Shown: positions 35,444-47,224, counted from the stretch's first letter. The stretch is 64,000 nucleotides of DNA from Trichostrongylus colubriformis (GCA_963978905.1 OZ022260.1:715225-779224); one strand, 5' to 3'. Notes: generated by a model from the letters alone, not told the origin. Numbers and translations: made by a program.

Positions 35444-37151
35444 GTTAGTTCGCTATTTTTGATTGGTGTTATTGTGTTTGCTGCCCCATGCAGAAGATAA
35501 AGTCCAAGGGTAAGCTGCACACTTCAAAACAGTCTACCTCTTAATCAGCGACTGTGTAACGGTCCAAAATTGGAACTTTCACCGTGTCGTAGTATATGAT
35601 AAAGACATAAAATCAACCGAGGAAGAGCCTGTTTAGCACAACTTTTCAAAAATCGAAGAATTGAGTCGGAGCATGTGTTGTAATTCTCAAATGCGGTAGA
35701 AAATTTGATTACTGTTTTCATATCTGTCTTGCTTGCGATCTGTGTGGTTTTTGTAATATCTATTTAATTATTTCATATAAAGTGATTTCAAAGAGGAGCA
35801 GAGCAGGTCCCAGTAACTGGAATAAAGAAAACCATAGTTTGGATCGCCCCGTCTGAAACACACAGTGAGGCTCTCATTAACAGTGAACTGTGATTGCGGA
35901 ATCAAGGCCGGCAGACCTGAATTCATCCTTTGATGAACCACAGTTTTCATGTTTTGTAATCTTTGTAAAAGTCGAGAAGATGGAAATGAGATGCCTGATC
36001 ACAAGTACAACGACGACATTCAAGTCTGCGGGCCTAGATTCCGCATTTCTTAGGAGCTCATTGATTTTTACTGGCCCTTATTCGGCGTCGGCTAGCAAGA
36101 AGTTTGCCTTAGGAATGTTTTAGGAAAAACCGACTGAGGAGGTTCCAGAGTAAGAAAGCCCAATTGGCTTCGCCTTCGAGCATCAGGTCTCATCAGAGAT
36201 AATCGCGTAAGAGATTTGGTCGGCTGAAATTAAAATTGAGTTGACAGTTGAAGTTCTGCTCCATTGCAAGTGATGGAGTAGAGATTGCTATGCGTCCTAT
36301 AGAAAAGGTCTTCACCCGGACAAATTGCTAGATGCGCGAGTGAAAAGGGCACGCTATACTATGAGGATGCTCCTTCCTATCCCACTGTTCAGAGCCGGTG
36401 AGTGACGTGAAGCTCTAGGCCAAAAAAATTCGAGATCCTGAATCCCTAGCCGCTAAGTATTTTCACATGAATGCCATCCCAATCACTTCTATGCTAAGAT
36501 TGTCGACATATTTTGCTATATATCATCAAAGCGTGAGCCACTATTCTGTTGTCACAAATTTATGCTCTGATCGATTCGGTGCCGAGGAGAGGCACATCTA
36601 TAATCGAGTTCTTGCCCCAACAAAGTACTGGCTTCTGTTCTTGTATTCAGAAGTTACTTGCTCAAATTTCTTGGTTGCTGGGAGTTTACAGTTTTGACTC
36701 ACCATCTGTGAGACATTTCTGTTCCGATTTCATTTTCGATTTTTTATTGTGCTAACCATCACGATCGTGACTCAATTCCATGTCTACTCTGAGGACTTAA
36801 GAAATCGAGAGAAAACTTGAGAAATCATGATTCACTGCTTCAACTTCACGAATTCGGAAATAATTGCAATCTTAGCTGTCACTACTATATAGTATAATTG
36901 GTGAGGCAATAAGCATCGAAGATCTATAAACCCTGCCTTCTACATTGCATAAAATTTTGCAGACTGCTAATCGTTTATTTTGTTTGCGAACTCTTGCTGA
37001 GATTCTTGAAGAGGATTCTAAAGTTCATACCCGTGCGCTTACATTGTAGCTCCTGTGTCATCACTGTATAGTGGTTGTCCATTTGGAAAGACGTTTACAT
37101 ATGGCACCTAAAGGCATACCAGGCGATAATTGGATTAGTTCCTTACTGTCG
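35444..37151. other. intron; weak exon-like segments only
   Basis: AAGATAAAGTCCAAGG at 35494-35509 has strong splice sites, and 36651-36707 has TTGTATTCAG and GTGAGA, but neither keeps phase with the 38994 exon, so they are not called. No repeats are seen. Confidence 0.3.
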
Positions 37152-37520
37152 TGGGGCAAGTAGGACTTTGGAAAACTGCTCAGGCTGCAGCTTTGTTGCT
37201 GCTGTACGATGCACCCTCACGGTGTTGTGCCCGCTTGAATACAACCGTGCCACGCCCACCCAACCAAATCGCACCTAATCTTAGACGAACAAATTCCCAG
37301 CGTGGCGCTTACGTGGAGAAGGAAACTTGCAATAAGAGAAGATAATTTGACGAAACAGCCATTTCTACGATGAAAGCAGCTTTCACATTGGAAATCGTTG
37401 TGTGATTTGACTGGGTGGGCATGGCTCACTTATGTTCGAGCGCACAACACTGTGAGGGTGCACCGTAAATCCGCAACGAAAATGAAGTCTGAACAGTCAT
37501 CTAAGGACCTACTTGCCCCA
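37152..37520. mobile_element. foldback element with 135 bp arms
   Basis: The ends TGGGGCAAGTAGG / CCTACTTGCCCCA are perfect inverted repeats. Pairing runs on for about 135 bp through GATGCACCCTCACGGTGTTGTG. The unpaired centre is about 100 bp. It has no reading frame and no clear target duplication. Confidence 0.75.
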
Positions 37521-38394
37521 AAAAGTAAACATTTAATCTATTTATCGTGTGGTGTGCCTTCAGATACATCATAATGTGCGTGGCCCCTCTTACAGAGATG
37601 CATACGTGAGCTTTCGACCTCACGACGGACTGTGGTGTGACTCGCTAGTTTTCGTCCTGGTCGGAAGAAAATAGTTTCTGTTGTGAAGCGTAGGCAGAAG
37701 CGATCGGCTCGGTCAGTATGCACCTGAAACTGAAGCCTGTTAGCCGGAACCACTCAGATTACGCTGGAAGGGCGATGTCCTCCTTCACTGGAAATTGGTA
37801 CCAGCAAACTCTATGCTAGCACAGAAATTTATAATACATAGATGGGTATAGTCGTTGCGGCTCTCCCTGTAAGCTACTTGCTTATCGCTTTTATTTGCTA
37901 TTTACTTATTTGTTATTTATTTTGCTCATTTATTTATTCAGTTATTTAGTTGTTCACCTATCTCTATATATTCGAATCGAGTCACTGATATTGGTGGTAC
38001 AGAGAACCCAGATCTGAAAAATAAGTAAATCGAAGCTGGTACTTTCCTACCAGGTGCACAGCCCAGTGCCATAAAAATTCGCGTACACAGCAGATGGAGC
38101 CTTGTTTTTTTTTGAGTGTATATTGAACAAGGGCTATATTGCGAGATGCGTACATTGCAACTTCAAGGTGTGGTGACATGTTGAAAATACAGCTAGTGAA
38201 TTTAGACGTACAAATCGCGTGGAATGCGTTGTTATCGTTTTTCGCCTTAGATCGATTGCTTATTGATTTTTGTCAAAAGTCCATGCATATATTTTCGAAA
38301 TTAGCTCTCCGAGCTCTGTGAGATGGTGGCACGTGTATTTGAACCTCTTTCAATTCCGTAGGAAGTCATTTATTAAATTCCAAAAGGCTTAAGG
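37521..38394. other. no gene; TTAT-rich tract
   Basis: 37890-37970 is a low-complexity TTAT/TTTA tract. Nothing else is supported. Confidence 0.4.
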
Positions 38395-38630
38395 AAAAAT
38401 TTCTTCGAAATCTAACAAGCTGGGGATAAAATTGTCTCAATCCTTTTCTAAACTCACAGATGTGTAGTAAGATTGGAGTCCCTGCCATTTTAAGTGAACC
38501 TCTTTTTCTTGGTGTGACACCAAATAGCGCCTCCGTAGATCAGAGCACCACCTTGATGCTGGAGAGGTCCCATGCAGGCTTGGCCCACGATCACAGAGGA
38601 GTTAGGCCATATGCTGTGTATTCCACTTTA
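38395..38630 (+). repeat. foldback family B, solo arm
   Basis: GGAAAAATTTCTTCGAAATC and GTGAACCTCTTTTTCTTGGTG align with the terminal arm of the 47983-48979 element. Only one arm is present. Confidence 0.55.
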
Positions 38631-38993
38631 TCCTGAATATTGTGTCCGTGTAGAAATATCTTGGTAACATGTGTTGCATCATCGCAAACATTAACCTTTA
38701 ACTTGCGTGTCTCGCCTGGAGTAGTCACTGCAGGATTCATAGACATCAAAAACCCTGGAAGTAAGGAATAGATGGAGGAATTCAGAATCGCTTTGGAAAC
38801 ATGCTGCTGCTTGACAGTCAGTTAGGTGCGTGTCCCAGTTACGGTCACATCAGGTAAGTGCATCAGAAATTGCGAGCTCTTGAATAATATAAACGTGATT
38901 CCATTCTTCCTGCGATTCCTCAATTCAGTGGTGTCGATGAGGTAACAGTTCGTATGTGGAATCTTCATGTGTTTTATAGTGATTCTCTTCCAG

Positions 38994-39148
38994 GCTCAGC
39001 AATGGGATTTTCGTCTACGTCGACTCCCATGACGACCTCCCAACGACAGGAGCTTTGGGGCGCAGCTTTGCATCACTCTTTTGAGAGGAAGCCTGCTTCA
39101 GTCTCGTCTGACTCATTGTACAACTCTTGCACCGACTTGCACACCGAG
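38994..39148 (+). CDS. exon of the long + strand gene
   Basis: The acceptor TGATTCTCTTCCAG and donor GAG|GTATGT are both strong and only one frame is open between them. It reads SAMGFSSTSTPMTTSQRQEL then WGAALHHSFERKPASVSSDS and ends DLHTE. It enters in phase 1 and leaves in phase 0. Both the 27799 exon and the alternative first exon at 35293 supply the required phase. The content is Ser/Thr-rich with a short helical segment. Confidence 0.78.
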
Positions 39149-39544
39149 GTATGTCCGTGGGTCGAACTTCAGCAAGTTCTTACGAGGTATTTCCATTGGG
39201 AAACAAGCGTTAGGATCGTGGATCGCCGCGCGCGGCAAATTCTGGGCAACTTAGCGGTGTGGTGCGGTATTCGCGACGCGGTTTCGCACTGGGGCGCAGA
39301 TGTTCCGCCTCTACTGCTGCTTTTTCGTACAATCCGCTTTTCCTTTTCTAGTCCGTTCCGTCAATTAAGGTTTACGGTTAGGTTTCATCTTTGATGTTAT
39401 CACACCCACGTTTGAACAAAGAACAACGCAACGTCTGAGGCAGGGGCAACAATTGCGCTCCAGTACAAAGCTGCGTCGTGAATACGGAAAACGCCCCGAT
39501 CCCAATACCACACACGTATTTCCATCCCCATTGTTGGGAAAGGT

Positions 39545-39670
39545 CTTCTTGTGCCATCACCAGTAAAAACCCTCCGGAGGGGAGTTTGGGGTATGAAAAA
39601 TGACGCTACGGATCATAGCAGCGTTGTCCGAGCAGCAAGGCTCTGTGACTTACATGAAACGTAGAGCCAA
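39545..39670 (-). repeat. family P fragment
   Basis: CCTCCGGAGGGGAGTTTGGGG and GATCATAGCAGCGTTGTCCGAGCAGCA match the interior of the 59 kb copy in the same orientation. About 125 bp of homology remains and both ends are missing. Confidence 0.6.
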
Positions 39671-40319
39671 GCAACCTGTGGAGATGGAGACAGGTTGGGG
39701 ATGGGTGAGGCATGTGACGAGACGTAAAGAGCACACATATGGGCCATGCTAAGCTCTGCCCACGGTGTGCGGAGCGTGCGCTAGAATGTTCCGTTTTCGA
39801 ACCGAAGCTTGGACGTTACATGAAAAACAGCCGTGGAGATAGAGACAAGTTTGTGATGGGTGGAGCATGGGACAAGAAGTGAAGGCCACACATGGACCAA
39901 GTTAAGGTCCGCCCACTGTGGGCCACTGGAATGTTCTGTTTTCAGGCCGAGACTTACTTATTGTGTTCCATATGAACCAAAGGTGGGGAAAGACGAATTT
40001 AGGTTAGCGATGAGTTTTTGGAAGTCACGAAAGAGGCCTGGACATAGTGGGTGGAGCGCATTCGAGTGGGCAATCCTTACAACAAAATTTATAACCAAGT
40101 CATAACGCAGCCTTGAGACCAGAAAAAATTCGGTAGAAGTAACCAATGTCCAAGCTATTTTGAGCACACTCAAAATGAGCAGAGCGTGTTACGATCTATG
40201 AGTAAACTTTATAGAAAAAATCAATTCCGATCGAACTACTGACGCCCATGGTATTACGCGTACAGTAGTGCGCGCAACCCAAGTGGTCTGAATATATAGT
40301 GAAAATGAATCAGTTTAGA
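39650..40319 (+). repeat. dispersed repeat family C, copy 1
   Basis: A unit beginning ACATGAAA...CCTGTGGAGAT.GAGACA occurs twice about 160 bp apart (near 39653 and 39815). It is followed by CTACTGACGCCCATGGTATTACGCGTACAGTAG, which recurs in the 43-44 kb copy. The family is not recognised. Confidence 0.55.
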
Positions 40320-43300
40320 CTGGGGCAAAAACCTGTTTATTGTCTATTTCATTTTTTTTCTTGAACAGAGAAAAAGCTTTGCTTTTGCTTCTGTCCTAAT
40401 CTCAAACTCAGAGGTTGAGTGATTTTCTCCGATATTGGCATTAGCGTACATCGCAGCCATGAAACTGTATAAAGAACGAATCGTTATAATTTATCACAAA
40501 GAAATCTAGAGAAAAAGAAAACCTTAGCTTGTGGCTATTCGCTAACTTTTCCGACTTCAACTCAAAGTCTAGATATAAAAAGAAACTTGTACCTGAGTGT
40601 AGTGGACCATGATTACGAATGCTGTTCTTATTTGGAGCCAAATCGGGGTCGCGCAATAGGCGCACAAGCTGGTTCGTAGAACTCAATCAAAACTGGTGAC
40701 ATTTGTCCTCCAGCGCTTTTTGTCAGGCTATATTAGTAATTATCAGTTTTGGTTTCTCGTTGTCCTCGTACGTATCCATATAAGCGTAGTACATATGTAG
40801 GTGCTGTTGCTCTACTGTCATCCCAAAAAAACACAACGAATTTGATGACGTTTGTCATTCTGTGTAGGTTCTTATCAGCCCTGATCAATTGTCAGCCACC
40901 CTCCATGGATTTTTGTCATACAAAGCCTGAAGAAGTTTTCATAACGCGCGCTACATATTTCAACCGGTTTTTCAACCAATAGAAAAGTACGATTTTTGGG
41001 TGGTGGTGCAAGGTGCCTGAAACATTCAGGAAATAGTACGTCGCACTTGACTAGAAATATAAAAATAATACGGGGAGGGACTTCGCCAGCCCTGAATAAC
41101 AAGAGGGTAGCCTCACAAGTTCACATCAGGGGAGACAATTGTCCAAAATGATGCATGCTTTGGTTACTTTTCATGGCCTATCGTAAGCGCAGACTTTATC
41201 GAAATTCTGCGAGCAAGTCCCTTACATAGTGGTGCAACCCTTCAATGTAAAGCTGACAAAGGTTCACCGGAAATGCACTCTCCTAGTTGAACAGTCAAGG
41301 TCCCAGTGCGTCTTGCGGTGACGCCAACACGTGCGAAAACGAGCTATCCAAAAAAACTGCACAAAACAAATGCGCATTTTTTGCTACATCCCTGTAAATC
41401 TAGGATGTGTCCAGTTGGGATCACTACTTGCTGGCACTCCGAAACATACCGTAAAAGATACATGGTTCCAGGAATAGAGGGATGTCGAAATCGCCTTTCA
41501 ACAATTTTCAGAATTTAAGGGAAGAAAATTCTGAGTTAAAAAAGGAACTGCACTGTGATTGTAGAGGAAGTGTGCTGAATTTAATGGTTTTGTTTTGTTA
41601 TAATCAGTTGCGTTTGAGAGGAGCAATGATCTTCCAAAGTTAGGTAATGCAAAATGGCGGATACTTTTTGAGAGCAAACAGAAGGCAAGCCCCGCCATTA
41701 CTGCGATGTGAGGTATTAATTTCGTGTCAAACAGACAGACACACACACAGACGAAAATGCTTAGCGGATTATTTACAATAAGGTCACTGCCATTGTGTGC
41801 TCACGCCTCATTCTTTTCAGTATTTTAGGCTTACTACCTTACATTAAGTATACTCCGAGCAGCATTTCTTTTGTTTCTCGCACAAATGGTTGATTGTTTA
41901 CTGGTTTTTGCACTCCCTAGGGTGCCGCTCTATTCTTGCGTCTGATGCATGTTACGCATTGAGTCTTTGAGGTCCTTTTCACCATGTATGCCAGATTTTA
42001 CTGCAATTACCGGCCTCTCCAAGAGTTTACGGGAGGCGGTTGCATTTGCCTCACAGTAATCTGCTTTAAACATCATCTATGAACAAGAAAGTCGACAGGG
42101 ATTGTTCGATACCGCTTCATTTTGGCTGTGAGATCTGGGCCTGAGAACTTAATTGCGTCCGCCAGGCTTTTTAGCATGTTTTGGTAAAATTCTGTCACGA
42201 CCCTCGGCTGGTGATTATCATTTGAGGAGCAGAGAAACCAATCTCGACTCTTACTTCATTTCAATTGTTTTCCTCTCCATTTCACTCTCAAGCGCAGCTC
42301 TTTGCATTGCTTGACTACTTTCATATCATTTCAGACCTTCCCTCAAGGGTGCGAGCTAATGCGACGTCACTCTGTCGTGACTACGCTCAATAAAATATTC
42401 CTCCTTTCGGTGCATTGCAATCTTGTGCTAATGCCGTGGTTCGATACGGCATTCAAAGTTAGGCTATGTCGCCGATTCCTAGCCATTAGGCTGAGAGCAA
42501 GAATACGTCACCGCTCTTTATTGTGACTACTCCCTTTTTAACCAGGAGTTGCTGAACCTCAGAAATCTCAAGCAACACTAGAAGTAAACCTCAAGCACGT
42601 CCAGTCACAGAAGAAATTTTTATATTTACAATTTTTTGTGTCCCAGATAACCAAGAATTGAGTGTTCGAGGAAACGTGATGGAAGGATTGCGATGTAACA
42701 CAGTACAGTACAGATAACTTGACCGCCCTCCTTCCCAGATAGCCCCCTTTTCTGTGTGTTTTCTTATGACATACCTTTTAGATACAGCTCCCATATCTTA
42801 GCTTGGACCTCTACGTTTGTATTTTTGCTCACATCCATTTTTTACAGTCATTTAGGAGTGGCGGTCAGGACACTCATCTGGGTAAGATCGATATTGCTGT
42901 GTAGCGCTATGCCGACGTTATTCTGGTCCTAGATAGTGTAGTATTGCGCTCTCAAACGCCGAACGTTGTCGATGTCACTCCCTTTGAAGTAGTTCATGTA
43001 CAATCAACACAAAATAGCCAGGAGCCCTCTGCTCACGGTGAATCGTGGAGTGACTGAACGACCCGCAACGAGACTAATAATTGCGCTCGTCCCTTGACAG
43101 CAGCTTTTAAGCTAATCCTAGCTCTAGCCTCGCCATGTTTTCTAGTGAGATTCATTTCCGCTCACACCGGATGTTTTCAAATCCTCATCAAAACTGAAAA
43201 CACTTATCGTCGTTATGTGATGTATGTATTTTTAGCCATTCACAGTCCTTTCATTTGTTTCACTTTGGAACGTTCCACATCCACAACATCCGCTTCGTCC

Positions 43301-43519
43301 TCCCAATCCACCCCTCTTGCTACACATCGTGAGGTTGCATGCATCGCTGTGAGTGAGCTGTGTGGCCAGCGTTGTTGGGCGTAGTCCTTTCGTGAAACTG
43401 CAGAACGTATCTTTAGCAGTGGAATCAGAATACATACACAAGGATCCCTATTATGTTAAACGCCTTTTGAACGTCCGTCCGTTCTTCCCTCCGTCCCTTT
43501 GTTTGTAACAAAAAAAAAG
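40320..43519. other. intron; two diverged 147 bp repeat units and a CA tract
   Basis: Near 40690 and 40840, ACTGGTGACATTTGTCCTCC and AATTTGATGACGTTTGTCATT lie about 149 bp apart and match the tandem units at 62.7-63.2 kb. At 41735 a CAGACACACACA tract is followed by sequence resembling 63330. No exon is seen. Confidence 0.4.
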
Positions 43520-44525
43520 GCTTCACATGAAAAACAACCTGTGGAGAGATACAAGCTTGGTATGGCAGAGCATGCAACAAGAGAAGGGAGCACGCACAAA
43601 GTAAGCTGAGCTCTGTACAAGATGGGATGAGCGTGCGCTGAAGTTTTCAGTCATCTGACCGAAAATTGTGAAATATGGTCGAAAACAGCCAAGAATTAGG
43701 GAAAAGATGTATCAAGGTCAGCCATGGGTTTCTGAAAGACATAAAAAAGGCAGAGAGCAGTGGGTGGGGCACACCCTGATGGGTGGTGAACATAAGAATC
43801 GTACTCTGTTCCAACGCAGCATAGAGACTAGGAAAATGATGAGATAATAACGTCTATCTAAGCTATCCTGGACAAATTAATATGAGCGGGGACGCGCCTA
43901 CAATGGGCGTAGCGTGTAATTAATCGGGTGATGTCCACTGAAAAAATCGCAAATTATTTCGAGAGTTGTTTAGAGACTCGCGGTAAAGTGGGAGTGGTCA
44001 GAGTAGATAGATAGCGCTACGAAAAGACGATAAACTTGTGTGGTTCCAAAAGTCTGCACGCGGTAAAAGATTCATATACGTAAGAGTAAAATGCTGCAAA
44101 GACAGAATGGACTTTCGTCAAGGTGGGCGGATCCAAATCCCAAAAATACTCAATATTGTGTAATATAGGTTGAAGCTAAGAAAATTCTACCATATGTTAG
44201 AAAGAGGGAGTGATTGTTGGATTACACAATAAGTGAGCACAACTGCTTAGAGCAAATTTAATGAATTAGAGTATCGGTTGATAACAATCAATATCTTTTT
44301 TTGTGAAGAGCGCCGGAAATGGATAAAGGAGCACACCCACTGGTGGGTAATGCTACAGAAGTGATGATTCTGTGGAACCACGAAACCGGCTAAAGATGAA
44401 AGCACTGATGTTTTGTTTGAGTGGTTTGAGTAAAATGCACAGAAAAGAGCAATTCCGCCTGACCTTCTGACACCCATTGTGTGATGCGCGTAGTAGTCTG
44501 CGTCAGCTAGATGGTTATAGATATG
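43520..44525 (+). repeat. dispersed repeat family C, copy 2
   Basis: CACATGAAAAACAACCTGTG at 43526 matches copy 1, as does CAATTCCGCCTGACCTTCTG...CCCATTGTGTGATGCGCGTAGTAG near 44450-44490. The interior is diverged. Confidence 0.5.
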
Positions 44526-44700
44526 GAGGGCATTCTTTTCAGTGCATGTAAAGTAAAAACCGCTGCCTCAGTTTGGTCAAAATTCTGTATGGCAAGGCAA
44601 CGGTACACTGGCCTGTATTTTGAGCTGTTGGTACGTATCTCGCCTCACGTCTGAGCCCTAAAGGAATCGTCCACGGAAAACTGACTTCTTCTCTATCCAC

Positions 44701-45029
44701 GTATTTGCCTAATAAGGGGCGCATGCAAGGTTTTACGCGAAAAAATGTGAATCCAGCTAAGATACGGAACCTGAAAGTCCCGGCCGGGCGAGCGGAGCCT
44801 CCGAGCAAGTGCCTACCTTGTCGTGCGCCGCGGTCGGAGATGCATTGTAGTAACAGAAAGTTACGTAAACAAACCCTTTCTCCTTTCCCAACCGCGGCAG
44901 GCGACGGGACGGGGCTTTAACTCGAAGGCTCCGCTCACCCGGTCAAGAATTAGGGGAGCTATACCTTGGCCGATTTCAATTTCACTTTTTCGCGTGGAAC
45001 TTTGCATGCGACCCTTATTGGGCAAATAC
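44701..45029. mobile_element. 329 bp MITE just upstream of an exon
   Basis: The ends GTATTTGCCTAATAAGGG.CGCATGCAA are inverted repeats and the pairing extends about 105 bp to GAGCGGAGCC. The GC-rich centre includes CCGCGGTCGG. It ends 95 bp before the exon at 45125, leaving room for little else than the branch point and acceptor. Confidence 0.75.
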
Positions 45030-45124
45030 AAAATAAATAATATATGGGAAACAAAGAAACTCATTTGTGGACGATTGATTCAAACTTATTTATCTCCTCT
45101 CCTTTTCTGCGCTCATCCATGCAG

Positions 45125-45236
45125 CTCTTGGATGTTTTTCCTTGTCTTTATAAGTCTCATGAGCATTCATTGATGCTCATCGAAGCCACGCCTGATATTT
45201 TTGACTTTTTGACGCCTATTCCTCAGCTTCAACGAG
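45125..45236 (+). CDS. exon of the long + strand gene
   Basis: The acceptor GCTCATCCATGCAG and donor G|GTATGA enclose LLDVFPCLYKSHEHSLMLIE then ATPDIFDFLTPIPQLQR. It enters in phase 0, as the previous exon demands, and leaves in phase 1. The Leu/Ile/Phe-rich pattern suggests a folded helical segment between the Ser-rich linkers. Confidence 0.78.
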
Positions 45237-45909
45237 GTATGATGATGGATGACGACTGGTGGTATCCTCGATACGGAAACTTATTGCCTTCACCTTATTA
45301 TATACATTTGCATTTGCTGAATTCGAGAAGTTTCTGCTATCCATCGTTGGCCAGGTCAACCGGGCATTTTGCTAGTATCGATTGATGGAATGTAATGATA
45401 TGCAATTTCTGTCTTAATACACCTTCATACTTTGCGGTGTCGGCGACAGGGCGTGGTTGTGTGGTCAATATGTCTCCGATCGGCCGCCGCGGTCAGGGTG
45501 TGCACTTTTTTCCAGTAGTGTTCTGTAGTACAACTACAAGATTACTCAGATTACTTCGCACCTCACCTCGCCCCTCCTAGCCTTCCCGGTGGGGTGACCT
45601 TTCCCAATGCTCGCAGTGACCGTTGACATCTTACCCACTGTCTGAATTTACGATATGTAATGGATCCCCTGGAAATTGTACATGCGTAATTACAACTATA
45701 ATTATGTCTTTATTGAGACGCTTTTATCACACTAATTCACCTACGAAAAACAAGCAGAAAAACGAGAGAAACAGAAACAACATCAAAAACATGTTATACT
45801 ATTATTCATAAAGAATTATACAGATGTATTCGTTACAAATCTTGCCATCTTTATACAATATTGATTCATTTGCTCTGCAGTAGCTCCGATGCGGTAAACT
45901 TCTTCAAAC

Positions 45910-46041
45910 CTAAAATATGCAAAGCTGAAGTCTCCCACGAGCGCGTTGTGGTATCAAAAGTGTGTACATTGCCATTCCTTCTCTTATTTTCATTCTTCTT
46001 TCTTGATCGCGTTTCTGCAATACCCTGGCATGGTTCGGATC
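45910..46041 (-). CDS. terminal exon of a nested - strand gene
   Basis: The acceptor ACTATTGCTTCAG at 46042 opens DPNHARVLQKRDQERRMKIR then EGMAMYTLLIPQRARGRLQL and ends in TAG at 45910-45912. It enters in phase 0 from exon 46124-46232. The sequence is strongly basic (Arg/Lys/Gln helices). A donor-like GTTTGA directly follows the TAG, so a longer form is possible if the stop is not used. No AATAAA is seen close by; a variant AATAAT lies near 45800. Family unknown. Confidence 0.65.
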   Translation of the reverse strand, partial: DPNHARVLQKRDQERRMKIREGMAMYTLLIPQRARGRLQLCIF

Positions 46042-46123
46042 CTGAAGCAATAGTTTTGGGAAAGAGATCGAACAAAATGAAATAGCGAAATAAAGAAGCA
46101 AAACAATTCCACGAAAAGATAAC

Positions 46124-46232
46124 CTGCTGTAGACGTTTAAGGGCTGCTCGCGCATCATAGTTCAAATTGCGTAGTGCTTCAATCAGTACGCTTAGCGGCA
46201 GATGGTCCACCCCGATAAGAAGCCCAAGGCCC
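46124..46232 (-). CDS. exon of the nested - strand gene
   Basis: Between the acceptor GAACTATTTCCAG and donor CAG|GTTATC it reads GLGLLIGVDHLPLSVLIEAL then RNLNYDARAALKRLQQ. It enters in phase 2 and leaves in phase 0. The preceding intron (46233-46274) is 42 bp, a typical nematode size. The helical segment LIEALRNLNYDARAALKRL resembles small UBA/ELM2-type helices in spacing, but I would not assign a domain. Confidence 0.7.
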
Positions 46233-46274
46233 CTGGAAATAGTTCATTCTGCTTGTACTCAACGAACCCTACAC

Positions 46275-46315
46275 AGACAATCCGGCATTTCAATCGTAGC
46301 TGTGGAAGGCCTCTG
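46275..46315 (-). CDS. short exon of the nested - strand gene
   Basis: A 41 base exon, QRPSTATIEMPDC plus two bases, lies between 41 bp and 42 bp introns with the acceptor TACTAATTTAG and donor CT|GTGTAG. It is phase 0 in and phase 2 out, so all three downstream junctions agree. The acceptor has an embedded TACTAAT branch-like motif. Confidence 0.6.
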
Positions 46316-46356
46316 CTAAATTAGTAATTCGCAGCTCCTCCAGTTTCCATTTACAC

Positions 46357-46698
46357 CACATGTCCTTGAAAGTTCCTTCCATCCAAGTAGCATAAAAATA
46401 ATTGAGAATTTTGGCGGACGCTGGGGGGGGGGGATAATGCTGGAGGGAGAGTAGCAGCAGGATATGAAATGGGAGGCGATGATGTGAAGAGGGGGCTCTG
46501 TAAAGGGGCTGAGGCCATATACAGCGGAGGAGGTGCCACATACATGGGGCGATGGTAGGATGAATAAGGGAGAGGCTCGTAAGCGAGAAAAATTGGAAGA
46601 GCTGCATGAGAGGTGGTGGAGTACAAACTATGCTGTGGTAAGGCGTAATCCACGTCGACTGCATACGGTTGTGCTGGGTTGATGTGAGTGGAAGAATC
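46357..46698 (-). CDS. Pro/Tyr/Ser-rich exon of the nested - strand gene
   Basis: From the acceptor CTATGCCTTTAG the frame is open for 114 codons: DSSTHINPAQPYAVDVDYAL, a Pro/Tyr/Ser/Ala-rich middle (YHRPMYVAPPPLYMASAPLQ), then SPPPSVRQNSQL. It ends at GTG|GTGTAA. It is phase 0 at both ends. A run of 11 C bases (46423-46433 as G on the + strand) encodes part of a Pro stretch and is prone to slippage. Low-complexity sequence of this kind is typical of transcription-factor or RNA-binding protein linkers. Upstream exons were not found. Confidence 0.68.
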
Positions 46699-47224
46699 CT
46701 AAAGGCATAGGTTGTAGTTAAAGCCCGGAAACATGGTCATGAGGAGTGAACTCCTGCAAATAGGCCCTCATCGAATCTGTTTGAGTACCTCTTTCATGAC
46801 CTCCAACAAAGCGGTAGGTCGACAAAAAAATATTGTGTCAAGTGCAGGTATGAGAGGTCACGCCCTTTCAACTAATTGCCTTGGAGGCGTGTGAGGAGTT
46901 CATTAATCATAAGGTAGTATTAATTAGGTTGAAGGAAATCCTTTCAGGCCATATGCATGGCGCGATTATGGTCCTGGTTTGTACCAGTAAAGTTTCACTG
47001 CGAACTACGAATGATTTTTTATTTATTCTCTTTCTCCTTTTCCCTTTTCATGTGCATTACATTTTTACTCAAAGATCAATGGTGCGAGCAATTAAGTGGG
47101 GCCACCCCATAGGCAGGGCTAGGAGGAGCGAGGTGAGGTGCAAAGTGACCTGAGTAATCTTGTAAGTATACTACCGTACACCTACAGTACACTATTGCAA
47201 CTAAAAACCCTCATCCCGTGGTTA
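46699..47224. other. no further exon found
   Basis: Upstream exons of the nested gene should lie at higher coordinates, but no segment here has an open frame with a phase 0 donor. MTMFPGFNYNL is open just before the 46698 acceptor, with no donor. Confidence 0.3.

Noticed and set aside
35494..35509. 16 base micro-exon between CCCCATGCAG and GTAAGC
   Set aside because: The splice sites are strong, but inserting it between 35443 and 38994 breaks the reading frame, and no further exon restores phase convincingly.
36651..36707. Segment between TTGTATTCAG and GTGAGA reading KLLAQISWLLGVYSFDSP
   Set aside because: No phase-compatible path from 35443 or 27866 through it to 38994 was found.
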